A stretch of 64,000 nt of DNA. Origin: Caprimulgus europaeus. Its lineage: Eukaryota; Chordata; Aves; Caprimulgiformes; Caprimulgidae. The stretch spans positions 930,001 through 994,000 of the forward strand of contig OU015539.1 of assembly GCA_907165065.1 (NCBI GenBank), given 5' to 3'. The position numbers and the translations under genes were made by a program. Shown here in pieces: positions 1 to 29,400 of this stretch. The first letter of the stretch is position 1; every line of letters starts with the position of its first letter. The notes beneath the pieces were generated by a model, which saw only the letters and a program-made list of their open reading frames with translations, searched no databases and had not been told where the DNA came from.

Positions 1-410
1 TTGGCCAACACCTCTGCAGGCAGCTCCCCTAATGAGAATTCAGCACTGACATTTAGGGAAAAAAAGAAAAAACAAAAAGAGCACAGCCCACACTGTCAGG
101 TGAGAAGCCCAACCCAGGGGGAAGCTGCCCCTGGCTGCCTCCTCACTGTCCAGGGGAAGTGGTGGCAGGGGAGTCGGGGCGAGCGCAGCCCTGCGGCTCG
201 GCAGGCTGGCGCGCTGTTGGCACCCCGGTCATCATCATGCCCTTCACGTTCTCCCAGCACTGTACAGACCTGAGGAACAGCCTGGAGGTCACTGCTGAAG
301 CAAATGGGTTTGCTGTGGTGAGCAGATGCAGATCCCTGTGAGTGTGATACTGTCAGCCACACAGTGAGAAGCAAATAGCCAGAAAATGCACGTTAGCTGG
401 CTGCTTTAGC

Positions 411-416
411 TTTATT
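411..416 (-). promoter_or_regulatory. candidate distal polyadenylation signal (AATAAA)
   Basis: A canonical AATAAA on the minus strand, read as TTTATT on the plus strand. It could be a distal poly(A) site of PAK6, but no other evidence links it to the gene. Confidence 0.2.
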
Positions 417-869
417 TCTGTCACCACTCCCAGGCAGTCAGGACCTGAAGCCTTTGATGTCTCTTCACAGCTCCACACAAATGTCTGGCCATCCTCTCCT
501 CCTTTGGAAGCAACAGGAGCTCATTCCCCTCCAGTCTGCACAACTACAACGCCCCAGTTTTTACCTGGATGGACCCTGTGCACAGGCCGTTCTCTCTGCT
601 CCCCTTCCTGCAACTACAGGAACCTTTGCTTTCAAATATCTCGCGGTCACTGCACACCACGAGCTGCCCCAGATGGTCCTGCAAACTGCATCTGGTTGGG
701 AGCCACAGTTCAGTCTCAATTTGCACTGAATGATTCAAAACTACCTTACACCCCCATAACAAAGATAGGGTGCTGACATGCCCATTGCTACCACAGAAGG
801 AATTGCTGCACAGTAGCTCCTGGCTTTTAGAGACACTCTCCTTGCCCCACACACATCCCCACGTGGGCA

Positions 870-945
870 AGATCCACTGCTTGCTGTTATCCCCATTTAT
901 AGACCAGGGCCCAGGGCACAGTCACTTGATTTAGGGTCCTTCTGT
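870..945 (-). repeat. MIR-like SINE remnant
   Basis: Contains ttatccccatttatagacc, then agggcacagtcacttgattt, resembling the reverse complement of the MIR core (stop-pairing of atccccatttacagatgagg with a gcacag run and cttg). Strongly diverged. Confidence 0.35.
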
Positions 946-2035
946 AAGCACTGGTTAAAAGACAGAGGCCTCTAGAAAAACATTTGTCCCATTTTAAAAC
1001 AAATGGGGTAATAAGGTGCTGCACTGGCTAGCACAGAGGAGGACAGGCACATCAACCAGTGCAGCTGGGAGATGACAACAGTCACAGGCTCCCCAGCTGA
1101 GTCAGCAAATTGCTCATCTAAATTCAGGCTGCCACCTTCAAAGGCTGGCTGCGTGCTGACTGCGGGGCTGTGGCAGCGCGGAAGAGGCTCCACACCAGCA
1201 AGGCTGACAGGAAGCAGAAATAAAAGGGAAGGATTCAGGTGAAACATGACACAAAACAACAGAAAACCCCGAGACATGAAGTGTAACCTTGTTGAAAGCA
1301 TATACAAAAAGCTATTCAGAGAAAACAACATCTCAGAGCATAATTACCCACTGAGCAGGCCACGAGCTCTTCAGAGAAGAGGCTGCATTTTGTGTACACT
1401 CAGATATCACCTGGCACACAAGAAATCTCGCTCCTGAATGCGACTGCAACGCCAATTACAAACCTGCTCTGCTCATCAGAATGCTCCTGACTGGCTGCCT
1501 GGTGCTTGGGAAGGAGCTGCTGGCCCTGGAGACAGAGCTTCAATCTTCTAACTAACCTGGGTTTATCTTAGGATTTATATTTGATTCCACACTCATCTAA
1601 GTAATGGAGCAATTAATTGGTGATAGGCCATGCACGAACTGCAAAGAGAGAAACACAAGAATCAGATATTTCACTCTGTTTTGGACAGGAAGATGAATAC
1701 TTTCTGCTTTCTTCACAAATATGGTCATGAGTTTTTAAAATTTTAAAGGATACTTTAGTGCAATCTTTCAAGGGCCTTCCCTCACTGGGTTTAGTCAGAC
1801 TTGGGCCAAAGGATAAAACAGTGTTAAACCTTAAACCTGTCACCCCTGTGCCCAAGGAACTTTTGTTTCAGGAGCCAGGCTTCTGCTCCAGTCTGCTCTT
1901 GGTGAAAAGCCACACAGCCACAGAATAGGTAAGTCAGGTCAGACTTCAAGGTTCACACTTCCCTTACATCCCTGACCTACAGACATTTTAAAGCATCTCA
2001 GCACCCAAGAGGCTTATGAATAAATCAAGATCTAC

Positions 2036-3939
2036 TTTAATTTAAAACACAAGTGCAAAGGATTCACAATTACAGACGAGCAGGATCATTTGTTTCAAAT
2101 TATAAATCTTCTCAAAGCCCTGCTCTTTTGCATAAAAAAGCAGTATATCTGGAATACAGAAACATTTTACACAACATTTTCCAGTGCAGCTGAGGAGCTA
2201 AATGAATTCTTTTCAACCAACTTCATCAGCCCCAAACTTAGACATCCAGTCTAGGCAAACCACCTACGATCCCTCCACTGGCCACCAGCAGAGTGGTATC
2301 AGAGGCAGCAGTTCCATCCTTCAGCAGGCATCTGAGATGAATCACCCTCTGGAGGCTCCTCTCACCGCGGTCTACAGAGCCAACCCAAATGCTTTGCAGA
2401 CTGGGTGCCCACCATTTAGACAGCTGGCATCAGTGCAGATGAATTCCATCCCAAATTACTTCAAGTAATCAACTTTGGCTTCAATTTTGAAGCAGGATTT
2501 GTAACTGGAGTAAATAGCAGAAGACAGAGATTAACATCTTCTGAAGAAAATGCAGTTATGAGGTTATTCTCAGTAGGACTGTCCCAAGAATTAACTTAAA
2601 TTTCCAATAAATCTTTATCTGGAGTTTCAAAGCAGGATCCCAGTTCCACGTGTAAGATTCTATTCTTGAGACCTCACAACACTACACACCACCACTGTAC
2701 AGTGTTACATCCTGACCTAGGGTCCAGTGACCCCGACTAGCTCACTGATCAGAAAGTGTACCATACAAAATATCTAAACCTATTTTAAAATAATTGAAAG
2801 AGCTGTTTAGACACCCAGTAACCTTCTGACTGTATCAGCAGAGGGATGGTGGGGAAGGGCACATCAATAAGAAAACACACATCAGAAGTTTCTCTTCTCC
2901 TCCTGTTCTGCAGGAGCACGCAGAGGCTCAGCAAGCCGCCTCACACGGGCACAGAGCTCCCTCCCGGGTGTGCAGGACAGCTGGGGGTTTTTCACTCAGT
3001 CTCCTGGGGCATCCCCACAGGGCTACCCAGCAACTGCATCAGGGCAGCACCTCCCAGCCTCTCTGGGGAGAAAGGACTTGGAAAGAAAAGCGCCTGGAAC
3101 CCAAACACAGGAACAAGCTTCCACAGACTCCACTCCAGCCAGCAAGGGAGCTGTTGCATACTGTGAATTTCCAGCCACAAGAACACTTGTCTTCAGAGTC
3201 TGTTTTCAGGCCTGTATCCAAGGGCTTCCCCCTCCCAAAGTTTAAGATTATGAAATGGATTCAAGATTGACCACTAAACCATACATATTCCTCAGCAAAA
3301 GAGAAGCATGTTGATGCAAGAGAGGCATTTAGAAACAAATATATACACATCACATCTGCTCCCTAGGAAAATATGTACAGCTATCTGGATCCACATTTAA
3401 CTGGAGGAAATTAAAATCATCTGTGAAAAAGTCTCAGAGGAAAAAATTGTCAAGTCTTTGTGCATTGTCTGAGAGTTTAAAGGGGTCTGTGCCTCAAAAC
3501 TTACATTTGAGTCAGCTCAAGACTCCAGTGTACAACTAAGGAAACAAAAATCACATTTCTAACTGGGAAATACCGTTCCAGTTCAGTAGTCAGCAGCCAA
3601 GGTTTGCAGGAGCTCGCAGACATTCAGATCCACAGCTTCAGACACTGCTTTATAATGCCATTCTTCAGGAGTGATCCACAGGTCACAGAACACCTGCTCT
3701 GTTCTGGAGATGCACTTGGTCTTACTGGGATCTGGTACATATTGATTGTCTTCAGCAAAAGAGAAGCCACAAAAGGCTGAGAACGCAAGGCCAGCATTCA
3801 CATTCATCCTCTAAAGAGATCACTGACAAGTTCCAAGCACCATTCACAGGAAGAAACTGCCTGGTCTCTTGAGATATAGATATATATATATACTTTTTTT
3901 AATAAAAATGACTTTTTCCCAGCATTTCCCCGTGTGAAG
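2036..3939 (-). other. PAK6: probable PAK6 3' UTR
   Basis: The sequence after the PAK6 stop carries no recognisable coding exon and must contain the 3' UTR. The nearest plausible minus-strand polyadenylation hexamer I found is ATTAAA (TTTAAT on the plus strand) at 2036-2041. A canonical AATAAA also lies at 411-416, which would give a UTR of about 3.5 kb. The choice between them is unresolved. A TA-rich tract at about 3878-3895 lies just past the stop. Confidence 0.35.
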
Positions 3940-19390
<15,451 letters not shown>

Positions 19391-19524
19391 CTGAAGCAGA
19401 GCAGACAATGCCATCAGTGCTCTGCATGCCTAGGTGGATATGCCCAATCAGTAATAGCACATATCAACTATATTGGTTAATGACATTGTATTAAGAATGT
19501 TCTCCAGTGACAAGCACTTTAACA

Positions 19525-19620
19525 GTGGAGTTGATCATCTGCTTTTGCAGATGAGGAAAAGAGAGCAATGACACGCTCAAGACCACCTAGCAGGTGCGTG
19601 GCTGAGGTGGGATTTCTAGG
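19525..19620 (-). repeat. MIR-like SINE remnant
   Basis: Reads gcttttgcagatgaggaaaa, then ctcaagaccacctagcaggt and ggctgaggtgggatttc. This follows the reverse complement of the MIR core: cagatgaggaaac, aaggtcacacagc, gctgggattcgaacc. Confidence 0.55.
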
Positions 19621-20244
19621 GACTCCTACCACTTGGCTTCCTTTATTTCTACAAATTCACATTGCCCAATATAAACATTTTAAATATCTATGAGATATAT
19701 ATTTATATTTTTCAGGCTTGTACCCAGGTTAAATGGCTTTGGAGTCCAGCAGTTGAGTGTTGACTGCACTGTAAGCCTGGAATGGAGGGTGGTTATGAAC
19801 AAGGCTCAGGCTGCCTTCTCACTGGTTACTCTGAGTAAGTAATATGCATTTGATTCCCATTTAAAGATGACAGAGTTGTTGCCAAAGAGTGAGCTGCCTA
19901 AGACTGATTTTGGATCTCAGTTTTTCTAGCTTAGCTAGAGGGTTTGGGAGAGAGAGAGGAGGTGGTAGGTGGAAATCAAACTCTGTCAGCAGGTAGCTGA
20001 AGCAGCTAAAATTAAAAACCAAGATTCCTTTCCCTTGGCAGCTGAGAGAGACGGTTTGTGTGAACAGTCATTACAGTGAACAACAAGCCAAAACCAGCTA
20101 ACACTTAAACAGACCCAAACACAAAAGACAGACAGGGAAGATGGGGTGAGGGGGAAGCTGCCCCCTCCATGAAGAGGGAGCTCAGAGCTAGGGACGTTTT
20201 CTATGGAGAGCCAGGCTTTTCACAGTGAAGAGTGGTGGGAGTCC

Positions 20245-20512
20245 AAGAGACAATAGCACAAATGAAAATCAGAGAGGTCTCCACTGGATAGAAGGAAAAA
20301 CTTTTTCATGACCAGGAGAATCCAGCATTGGAGCAGGCTGGCCAGACAGGCTGTGCAGTCTCCATCCTCAGAGGTTTTCAAGAGCAAGTTGACTCTTGAA
20401 GAAAAAGCCCTTTACAACCTGGTCTGACCTTAGTGCAGATCCTGCCTTGAGCAGGGGGCTGGACTACAGATCTCTTGAGGTCCCTTCTCCCCTGAATTGT
20501 TCTATGACTCTG
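20245..20512 (+). repeat. CR1 LINE 3' end
   Basis: Follows the CR1 3' consensus in order: gaaaaactttttcatgacca, gcattggagcaggctggcca, ctccatcctcagaggttttc, ctacagatctcttgaggtcc and the end tgttctatgactctg. The element is on the plus strand, truncated at its 5' side and moderately diverged. Confidence 0.85.
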
Positions 20513-23274
20513 TTGATGGTTTAATGGCTTTAAAGTTACCAGTATTCCAATTACATTGTCCTTTTTGCTGTTGGATAAACAAGTTTAATGGACAGATTAC
20601 AGCTGTGTGGATGCAGAGGAATTGGGGTGCTCCAGAGCTCACCATCTCCTCGATGCTTTCTGTCAGTGCACAGGATGAACTGCGCAGTGTGAGCCATAAG
20701 AGAGACAAAACAAAGCAGAGACCCAGTGCCAAAACTTTCTAGGTAGTTCAGTGCTGAAGCTCTCTAGCTTGGGAAAAAGCTGTACATGTTCCTTTAGGGC
20801 TATTAATATCCACCAGTGCAGAGGGGAGGGGGGGAGAATAAATAAAAAATAATAATAAAACCCCACAACAAACCCCCACGTTTATGTGCTCTGTCCTTTC
20901 CAGTGACAACTTTAATACTAGCACTTGCCTCTCCCTAACACTGCTCATAAAGTGATGAACACTACCTCTTCCTTGACATCAGGTAGAGGATTTTTGATCA
21001 TTTGATCAACTTTGTAGTGGTCACTTTTCCCCTGTGCAGAACCTCAGCTTCCAACTATTTGTGCTGCATAAGGATTTACAAGGGTCAGACAGAACACAGA
21101 CAGAGATAACGTGCTGTGCTGTAGACATGAACACTTCTAGAGGACACTGGTCCTGAAAATCAGCACACCTTGTGCTTTTTTTGCCCCACAGTGAAATACT
21201 GTCAAACATTTCCCAGGTTCTTCTAAGTGCAAAGTGCAGCCATCAGGTGAACAATGGCTTTGCTTCCTACTGCTAGACTGAGATCCTGAAAATGCATAAA
21301 CACTGGCTTAAAATTTGATTGCCATGATCCTGCAGTCACTGGGAAGGGTTTGTATGTTGCAGAAGGATCTTTACACTGTCTAAACCCCCAATCATGCAAT
21401 CCATCCTTGGTGACATACAGCCTTCACACACTGACAATGCTGATGGCAATACTGTGTCCAGAAGCCTCCTAAAGATACCTTACAGCTGAAAAAGAAAGCA
21501 AAAGGCTAGGTGACTAAAAAAACACTTACAGAAGAGGTTGGAAGCAACTGCTTTGCTTCAGAGAGGTTTCACAGCCAGAATAATCATTGCTTAGAATATG
21601 TTCCAAGGAAAACCCAAATACATCTTAATGGAGAGCTTATGGAGAGTGTCCATGCTCCAGGTCTGTACTGCAACTGCTCACACACAGAGATTCATCTCCA
21701 AGGCCCCTCAGGTGCTGCTTATTAACTAAGGATCAAGACTAAAGTCATAGGGCAATTCTTTAAGGGAAAAAAAATGCAGACAATCCTGGAAAGGAAAGAT
21801 ATTCTGATAGCTCATGGAGTCTAATAGCTCATGGTGTAGCACTATTCAAACCAACAGCTGGTGCTGCTGAGGAGCTCTCCCAGCCTGCCAGGAAAGCAGG
21901 AACTGGGTCTGTAGTATTCTATAAAGTGCTTCAGTCCTGAATCGTTGACTGCATGTCAGTCATGACAGCTACTCGATGCACCAGAGCAGGGGCATTTCCA
22001 GACAGAGCAATGGTACTATTTGAACCAGTATCTCTCCTTTTGCTGCTCCTACTCTCACAGCCTCATTCCTCATCTCATCTTCAGAATGCACAGATATTCA
22101 GGGCATAGCACACAGTGTCTTTCAGGTTTGCTCTTTAACTGCTCCAGGTGGTAAGGGGTCCTGTAAAATGGGATATTACAGACACCACCACTGTTAGCAC
22201 TGGTAGTATCAACTGTTTTCTGAACATTTCTAACATTTCCCCATAAGGAGAATGATTCTAGCTAAACAATTTCAAAATGCAAATTTTTAAAGCCCAGGTG
22301 ATGTTTTGGCCCCAGACAGCACAGTGGCTCTATGCCAGCATCTTCTGTCTGCATAAAAACTACATTTGTGTATTTACATTAAACCACTATAGCTGTCAAT
22401 CAACACCTGGACTACACTCAGATCCTATACACAAAAGCATGCTTCCTAAAGCCAGGAGGGAGCATTGACTAAGTTCATGGTCAGTTTTAGGGTGAGGAGC
22501 TGACATGGCTCTCACCCACTTCATTGGCTTATAATAGACATCTGAAAACCAACAAAATGCAATCAACTCCAAATACAACATACCTCAGTATCCAATGCCA
22601 TTTGCTTTATATGGTCAGCATCAATCCTTGATTACAAAGACACTGCCAGATCAGACAGGTGGTTTAAAGGTACACTGCATTCACATCAAATGAAATTCAG
22701 ACACTAAAAATAGTTATTTGAAATCCAGTGGATTGTAGCAGTCTGTGTAGGTTTTGCATTTCATTGAGGTCTGTATTCAACCAGTCTCCTTTCACTTTGT
22801 GGTTTTCATGCAAGAGCTATTTACTTGTATTTCCAATACCCAGCTAAAGAATGTTTAAATAAAATACATAAAGCAGGTCTTTTCTAAATCAGCAAGAAAT
22901 TCACAAGAACATTTTATGCATATAATATTTTGTAAATCAAGGCAAACCTGTATTTAAACGTAGACAGCATCCCTCTACTATAATAACACAAACACTGTGA
23001 CACTGATTTTATAATCATCTACTAGACTTAGGTCTTTCATTCACTGCTGACAACTGTACTGTAAGAAATGTCATAAACATCAATAATAAAAGTCACTACC
23101 ACGAGACAAAAGCAGTCGGAGATGGAAATTCTCTCAGCGCTCCATTCCCGCTGCCTGGGAAACCACGTTGGATTTTTCAACTCCAGATATCGCTGTTCCT
23201 GGATGATACAGTTCCAAAAGCTGTCACATCTGCCAGTGAGCATGAGAAAAAATCCCACAGCCAGCAGATCCAGA

Positions 23275-23440
23275 GCAGGGGGAGGGACTGGCTGGGAAGG
23301 AGGGGCAAGAAGAGAGAAGGGTCAGGCTCAGATGAGAGGAAGGGGTGGGAAGATTAAGGATGGAAGAGAGAAAGGGGAATGAGAGTTAGGAAGGGAAAGA
23401 GGAATGGCTGGGAGACAGGCAAGCTGAGGAGCAGGGCACA
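23275..23440 (+). repeat. polypurine-rich tract
   Basis: About 165 bases that are almost all A and G on the plus strand, with runs such as ggaagattaaggatggaaga and gagaaaggggaatgagag. Only scattered pyrimidines interrupt it. Such tracts can adopt triplex-type structures; no motif ties it to a gene. Confidence 0.75.
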
Positions 23441-25194
23441 GAAAAGAATCAACCCCACTGGAAAAAAAGGCAGATAAGTGATAAGTGTTATCAGGAATTG
23501 CCCATGACAACACTGGAGTTCAGACACTCAGACAAAGGAGCCAGCGTGCACTGTCATCTCATCTGAGTTCCCTGCACCCTCCACATGTGCTGTGCCACAC
23601 TCCATCGGTACCTGCCTGTCCCCCACTGTGTGCACAGGCTCCTGCACTCACACATCCACTTGATGATGGCACAGCAGAGCTGCTCCAGTCTCACTTGCAT
23701 AGTTCCCAGTTAAAAATAAGCTTTCCCTCCCCCTTCTTGCTGCAGCAAGCAGAGCACTCACTGGTCAGTCTCGCTGCAGGGCTATCGCAGATCTGGACAC
23801 AGCCTGCTGCGTTCCTGCTGCCCCGGACGAGAGATAACGCTTGGCCCCTGGGCTGCAGAAAGCCATTCCCATGGTTTCTGAGCACTCCCACAGCTGATAC
23901 ACCAAACTGCTCCAGCCAGCCACGAGAGGAGGCGGGGAGGAGAACTTTTCCTGCAGGACCTAAGGAACTGCCATGTGGAGACTGTTTGTGGAGTAGAAAG
24001 ATGAGGAAGACCCATGAGAAGCCACCAATTAAAAGGAAAAACATATTTCCATCCTCTGCTGTACAGGTCACACATTTCAAAGGCAGCACAAGTTCAGGAA
24101 GCTGTTATCCATGCATGCTGCATGCACACACACATGTGTTCATGCATGTGGACGTGGGAATGTGCACACAGGCTATTTCACTGTATTCCACACCTTCCAC
24201 CATCCTCATGTTTGCCCTCCTGAGGTTTCCAACATGACTGTTATTTATGACAAACCAATTCACAGTATTTTGCAGACAAAGAAAAATGACAGGTTACTTC
24301 CCTGAGGAGCTTACAAATCTACATGTGACTTCCCAGAGCAAGAAATAACAGCAAAGGGTGAGGGACAGGGGGGAAGAAAAGCAAAATGGTCTGAAATCTG
24401 AAATGGGATCTAAGAGCACAGAGCCTTGCTGCAATGGCACCTTCCACACTCGCCTGCAATTCTGGTTTTACAAATACTTTTTTAGGTCCTTATATTTTTT
24501 TCCCCAGGAAAAGTGGATGTTTGCCTGCTGTGCTATCACTTCCCCTATTTCAAGTCTTTTCCTTCCACTCCTCTGTCTCCCTGACCAGCCCCCAATAGCA
24601 GAGCTATGTGTTGGAGTGAACCAGCAGCACAGCAAACTGATGTAATGCTTTAAATCCTGCCCAAACACACACATGAGTGCACAGATTAAACTGACATTAG
24701 AAATAAGCTTAGGGACAGACATATTTGTTGTATTGGTGGGTTTATTTTTGACAAACGAGGAAAAAGAACACAACTGCTTGACATTTTTTGCCTTAGCTCC
24801 ACTGAGCAGGGTCTAAAGGCTATGGTGCTGCCTCCTTCTCCCCTGCTCCATTTCCCTGCTCATAAATGAGGGGTAAGAGCTGAACCAGAGTGAACGCCTG
24901 TTTGCTAAGCTTGCTCTGGACGCTGCTCAGTGCCATGCTTTGAGGTGTGTTTCACCTCTACGAGACCAAATCCATTCTGGGACATATAAAAGCACTTGCA
25001 AAGAAAAGACCTCTTGAACTTTCTGAAACCAGTGCAGACATGTCCCAGATGTTAATGGGCTTTTTCCCTTGACAAATAATAAAGTTTTTCATTATGTACA
25101 GTCCCCTAGAAATCCCAGTCACTGTCCCACTGTGCCAGTCTCTGAAGTCAAGCCCCACCCTCCAGAAGTTCCAGCTAAACAGACAAAAGGTAAG

Positions 25195-25300
25195 GAAAAA
25201 GAATTATTATCTTCATTTGCAGATGAGACAGAAAAAACAATTACTAGCTCGGTTTCTTCCCAGCTAGGACTAGATTGCAAACCTAAAAACTTCCAGGTAC
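25195..25300 (-). repeat. MIR-like SINE remnant
   Basis: Reads ttattatcttcatttgcaga followed by tgagacagaaaaaac and cccagctaggactagattgc, resembling the reverse-complement MIR core (attatccccatttacagatgagg, then cagctagtaag, gctgggattcg). Confidence 0.4.
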
Positions 25301-26654
25301 GTCTCCTGGCTGCTTTTTAACTTCATATCAAGGCCAGATCCAGGCCCAACACGCCCTGGCTTCCACGGAGAGAACATAGGTGCACAGCCCCGGCGGGAGC
25401 CAAGACACGCTCTGACCACACGTTTGATCTTGACACCAGCACGTAGGTCTAGACAGCATGACAGAAACCAGCTGCACAGACAGAAATCACACCCAAACCT
25501 CAACGGCAACCCAATGCCTTCATTAGAAGTTTGCTTTTTCCCATCTGTATTTGGTTTGTGAGAAGGTTACAGCTAGCAAATACCACTGCAGCACCAAGAG
25601 AAGGCTGCAGCTCATCGCATCCTCTTCACCCAGAGCCAGTGGGATGCAGGCTGCAAGCTGTAAAGCTCAGGCATAAGCCACGAAAACAACTATGACCCTT
25701 TTTCTCCATTTTTTAAGCACTTGATGTGGCTGTGTCCTGTTGTGGATATACAAAACCACACAGCACTGCATCTCTGACAGCTGCCTTACACATGCACACC
25801 ACTGCTCCATGTCCAAAGAGTCACTGTGTTGTCTCAGATGGGTTCACTGACATGATTTTGCCACAAAGGATGCACCAGGGTTACAAACAAGTGGCTGCAT
25901 TTTGCTGTTAATCCAGAAGACCAAAGAGCTTCAAGCTAAGGTGGGGTACAGGGCTCCACTCTCCACTGTCTTGTGTGACAGATGCATCCAAAATGAGCAT
26001 GAAAATGCTCCTGAGATTAGAATAAGAACATTTATGGTTCTGTCTCCAAAAACTCCCATGAACAGCAACATTTTACAGATCAGACAGGAGGTTATGTTGG
26101 GACAAGAGCAAGGGGCCACATCTGGCACGTGGCGTCACATGGCGCACAGAGGAGCCAAGGCGCTCGGCTGCATCTGGGGAACACGCTGCTTCAATCACAG
26201 CCCTTCAAACCCCTGGGTGCCACGTCCTGTGGCTCCATCTGAGCCCTGCAACCTCTCTGTGCTCCTCCATGCCACGTCAGGACCGCAGAGCCGCCTGCCC
26301 CTGCCTCACTGGGTACCAGAGGGAAGCCAGAGCTCTGCGCTGCAAATACAGACTTTAATTTGGGGAAGCACCAGGCAAGAGCCAAGCACGAGTCCTGCAC
26401 TCGGTGAGCATGGCTGGGTGCTGGCAGACCTGTTCCAGCAGAGACACTGGTGATCACACACGGCTTGGATCACGCTCCTCACTCCAGCAGCATGGCAAAG
26501 GGCTGGCAGAGACACCACAGTGATTCCCCAGACCAACCAAGTACAGAGATGAAAGAGTTAAACGTCCTTCCAAACAACACTGAACACCCTCAGCCCCTGT
26601 TTATGCCCACCATGTTCTCCCAAAGTGAGACACATGTATATTTAACCGCTGTCA

Positions 26655-26750
26655 ACAGCCTGCAAGGCAGCTCACTTGTGTTATCCCCATGGGATACGTG
26701 TTGGGAAACTGCAGCCTAGGCAGTGTGCCCCAAAACAGAGAGGAGACAGA
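26655..26750 (-). repeat. MIR-like SINE remnant
   Basis: Contains gttatccccatgggatacgt, then ggaaactgcagcctaggcag, in the order expected for reverse-complement MIR (ttatccccatttacagatgag, gaaactgaggc). Diverged. Confidence 0.4.
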
Positions 26751-29400
26751 CCAGCTCAAACCCCACAACCTGGCTGACTCCGAGGGCCTTCCTCCCTCCC
26801 CACTGCTGCCAACACTGATAGAGAAATTTAAATCATAACAGACAAGTCTTCTCCTGGGGAGTATCAGTGATTCTGCTGTCTGGAAAGGAGAAACACATGC
26901 CATGAGTATGAAGGTTCACACAGCGCTCCATACACACTGAGGTGCACTGTAACAAAGATAAATAACTGTTACTGTCTACAGATACACTTTGTTCATCAAT
27001 TAACTGCAAAATAATCTAATTACTAACACTACAAGTTCAGATGGCTCATCCCCAGGGTGTATGCAATTTCCTAAGATTTTTTTTTTTTTGAGGGAAATAG
27101 ATTTGAACTTTTAGTCTGTTGTTACCCTACGTCCACATCACGCCAGACATGGAAGATCAGTCTCAAAACAACAATATCATCGTTAATGATCACATCTTGG
27201 TGCATTAGTCCTCAAGACACGTGGTAATCCTCCTGCAACTCCAGAAACCATACTGAGAAATTCCTGAAAACCAGCAGCAGTAGCAGCCAGGTTTGTGCTC
27301 CATTGCGCTGGTTCCGTACTCCACTGCACCGAGGCGACACAACTATAACTCGGAAGCCAGTGAGACTGGTGCATGCACAGGGTTAATACAACAGACAAGA
27401 AAACTGGTCCAGAAGCTCCCTTGGCAAGATCTGAAGGTTGCTGTGCTCTCTCCAGCCATCAGTGCTCTCCAGCACAACACACTGGTGAACCTTCAGCTGC
27501 TCTTGCCAACTTCAGAGCTGATGTCCTGTACGTGTACAGAACTGATGGGCAGCTCTGAGCGTGATGAACCTTCAGCATGGTGCCCCTGTTGGTACCCTCA
27601 AGGAAACATGATGTGCAACACAGGACTCAGAACCTGGCTGAGGTTTTACTTCTAGTTGGTGCAGGCTAGTCCAAGCTCCTTAAGCAAATTGCACAAAATA
27701 TTCATCTTTCTCCTCTGTTTGTGAGTTTCCCCAAGCACATTAGAGAAGTAGGCTAAAAAGTGCTCCTTTATTGTGACTGGAGGCAGGACAGCCAAAGTCT
27801 TGTAGTGTTTTTCTTTGGGAATGAAAATCATTTTGTGACAAAGCTAGAGTTACATTTCTCACTTTCAGCAGCAGGACCCAGGATATTCTGTCCAGGTACA
27901 CACATACTCACACCCACCTAGACACAAACAACCCTGTTCAGGGAACACACTTTCCCTCTGGAAGCACAGTTACTAATCCAGCAAACTATTTGCTGATCTC
28001 TCTTCCACTATTCGATCATCTTTGCTACTAGACACATAAGCCATTGCTCACACTTAGCACACAGGATGTACATACCAAGGCAGTGTAAAATATTAAAATC
28101 AACATACAGCTTCATCACACCATCGAGAATGAGACTTTTCAGTGGGACAGGGCTTGAGAGCGCCGTGCAGCAGTGTTCCTTTCCTCAGGAGCTGTGTAGG
28201 GGCTGACACAGGTTTGACCCAAGCACAAAACTCAGAAAAGCAGAGCAGGACTCAGCAGATATCTCTTACTCTATGTACATCCCCCAGCCTCACCCGAGAA
28301 CTCGCACTCACCAGCCACAAACTTCTCTTCTGCTTTGTCAGTAGTCTGTCCCCAAGTACATTAAGGCATTAATGTCCTGGGAAAGAAGAAAGCAGATGCA
28401 TCAGCAAACATTAATGGCTAGGACTGTAGCTGTAAATACCTGGCTGCATGTGTTAGTTACCCCCTAGCAAAAATAATTAAGTACCAGTGCCCAATAGAAT
28501 TGTAGAGTGTAAGTGAAAGAGGAGGAGATTAGCCAGCTTAAGATAGCCAAAACACACTCACACACCCGTACACACACGAGTACTAGAGCAGAGTTTCAGT
28601 AGGTGTGCTGAGAGGAGCTTGGCTAGCACAGAGCCAGGTCAGGAACACCGACACAAGGGGGTTTCACCGGCGAGTCAGTTCGACCTCTTCACAAGATCTG
28701 GTGAGGGACCTTGCAGATACAAGAGGCTTAAGAGGAGATAGTGCTGTCTCGCATAAAGGCAACGAGCATGCATGTTCCTGACATGCTGTCTGCTTTCTCA
28801 AGCATCATCCAGAGTCATTTTTAACCCCTTCTTCACCCCAATGTTTTAAGAGCATCACCCTCCAAGATTCAACAATGCATTTTCCTCTCCACATTCCCTA
28901 TCATCTCGAGTGCCACCAGACCCCAGGCACCACAGACCCAAGCACTGGCCCACCCAAAAGCCGCTGGAAAGCAAAAAATGCAAGATCTTACTGGCAGTCC
29001 TGCTGCAACAGTGCCGGTAGAGGACAATTCCAAGCAAGAGGAGAAAGAAGGGTCTGGAGGGGAACTCTCCCACTGTCATGCAGCAAAGCCGATTGGAGGA
29101 CGGTGTTGCTGGGCTATAGGAGTAAAGATGAAGCAAACTCCTTCCCAAAGGGATCCAGCTCCCAGTTTTTCTTCCCTTCCAGAACCATCCCTTGAGAGAA
29201 AAAATTGTATGACCCCCCGAACCATTCCCCTCTCACTTTGCCCCAGGCTGGCACTGCCAACACACGCGTGATCGTTGCGCTAATTGTTGGCAGCGGGAAG
29301 GCTCGGCTCCGAAGGGAAGGGGTTAAGCTGTAGCAGCACAGCCACTGGGGAGCGAAGACGTTAGTTCAAACTGACAAACCCAGTCCTCTGTAAACAGAGG

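Larger units (their letters stand above)
1..2035. other. no recognised gene; one MIR-like SINE remnant
   Basis: Nothing on either strand resembles a known protein. A MIR-like fragment lies near 870-945. Plus-strand AATAAA hexamers occur near 1219 and 2020 and could belong to a converging gene beyond the left edge; in human the neighbours there (ANKRD63, PLCB2) converge on PAK6. That link is only an inference from synteny. Confidence 0.4.

Noticed and set aside
2202..2468. 88-residue plus-strand frame (starts MNSFQPTSSA)
   Set aside because: No homology recognised and no promoter or splice signal; length is within chance expectation.
3583..3807. 74-residue minus-strand frame downstream of PAK6 (starts MNVNAGLAFS)
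   Set aside because: Lies in the probable PAK6 3' UTR, has no recognised domain and no splice context.
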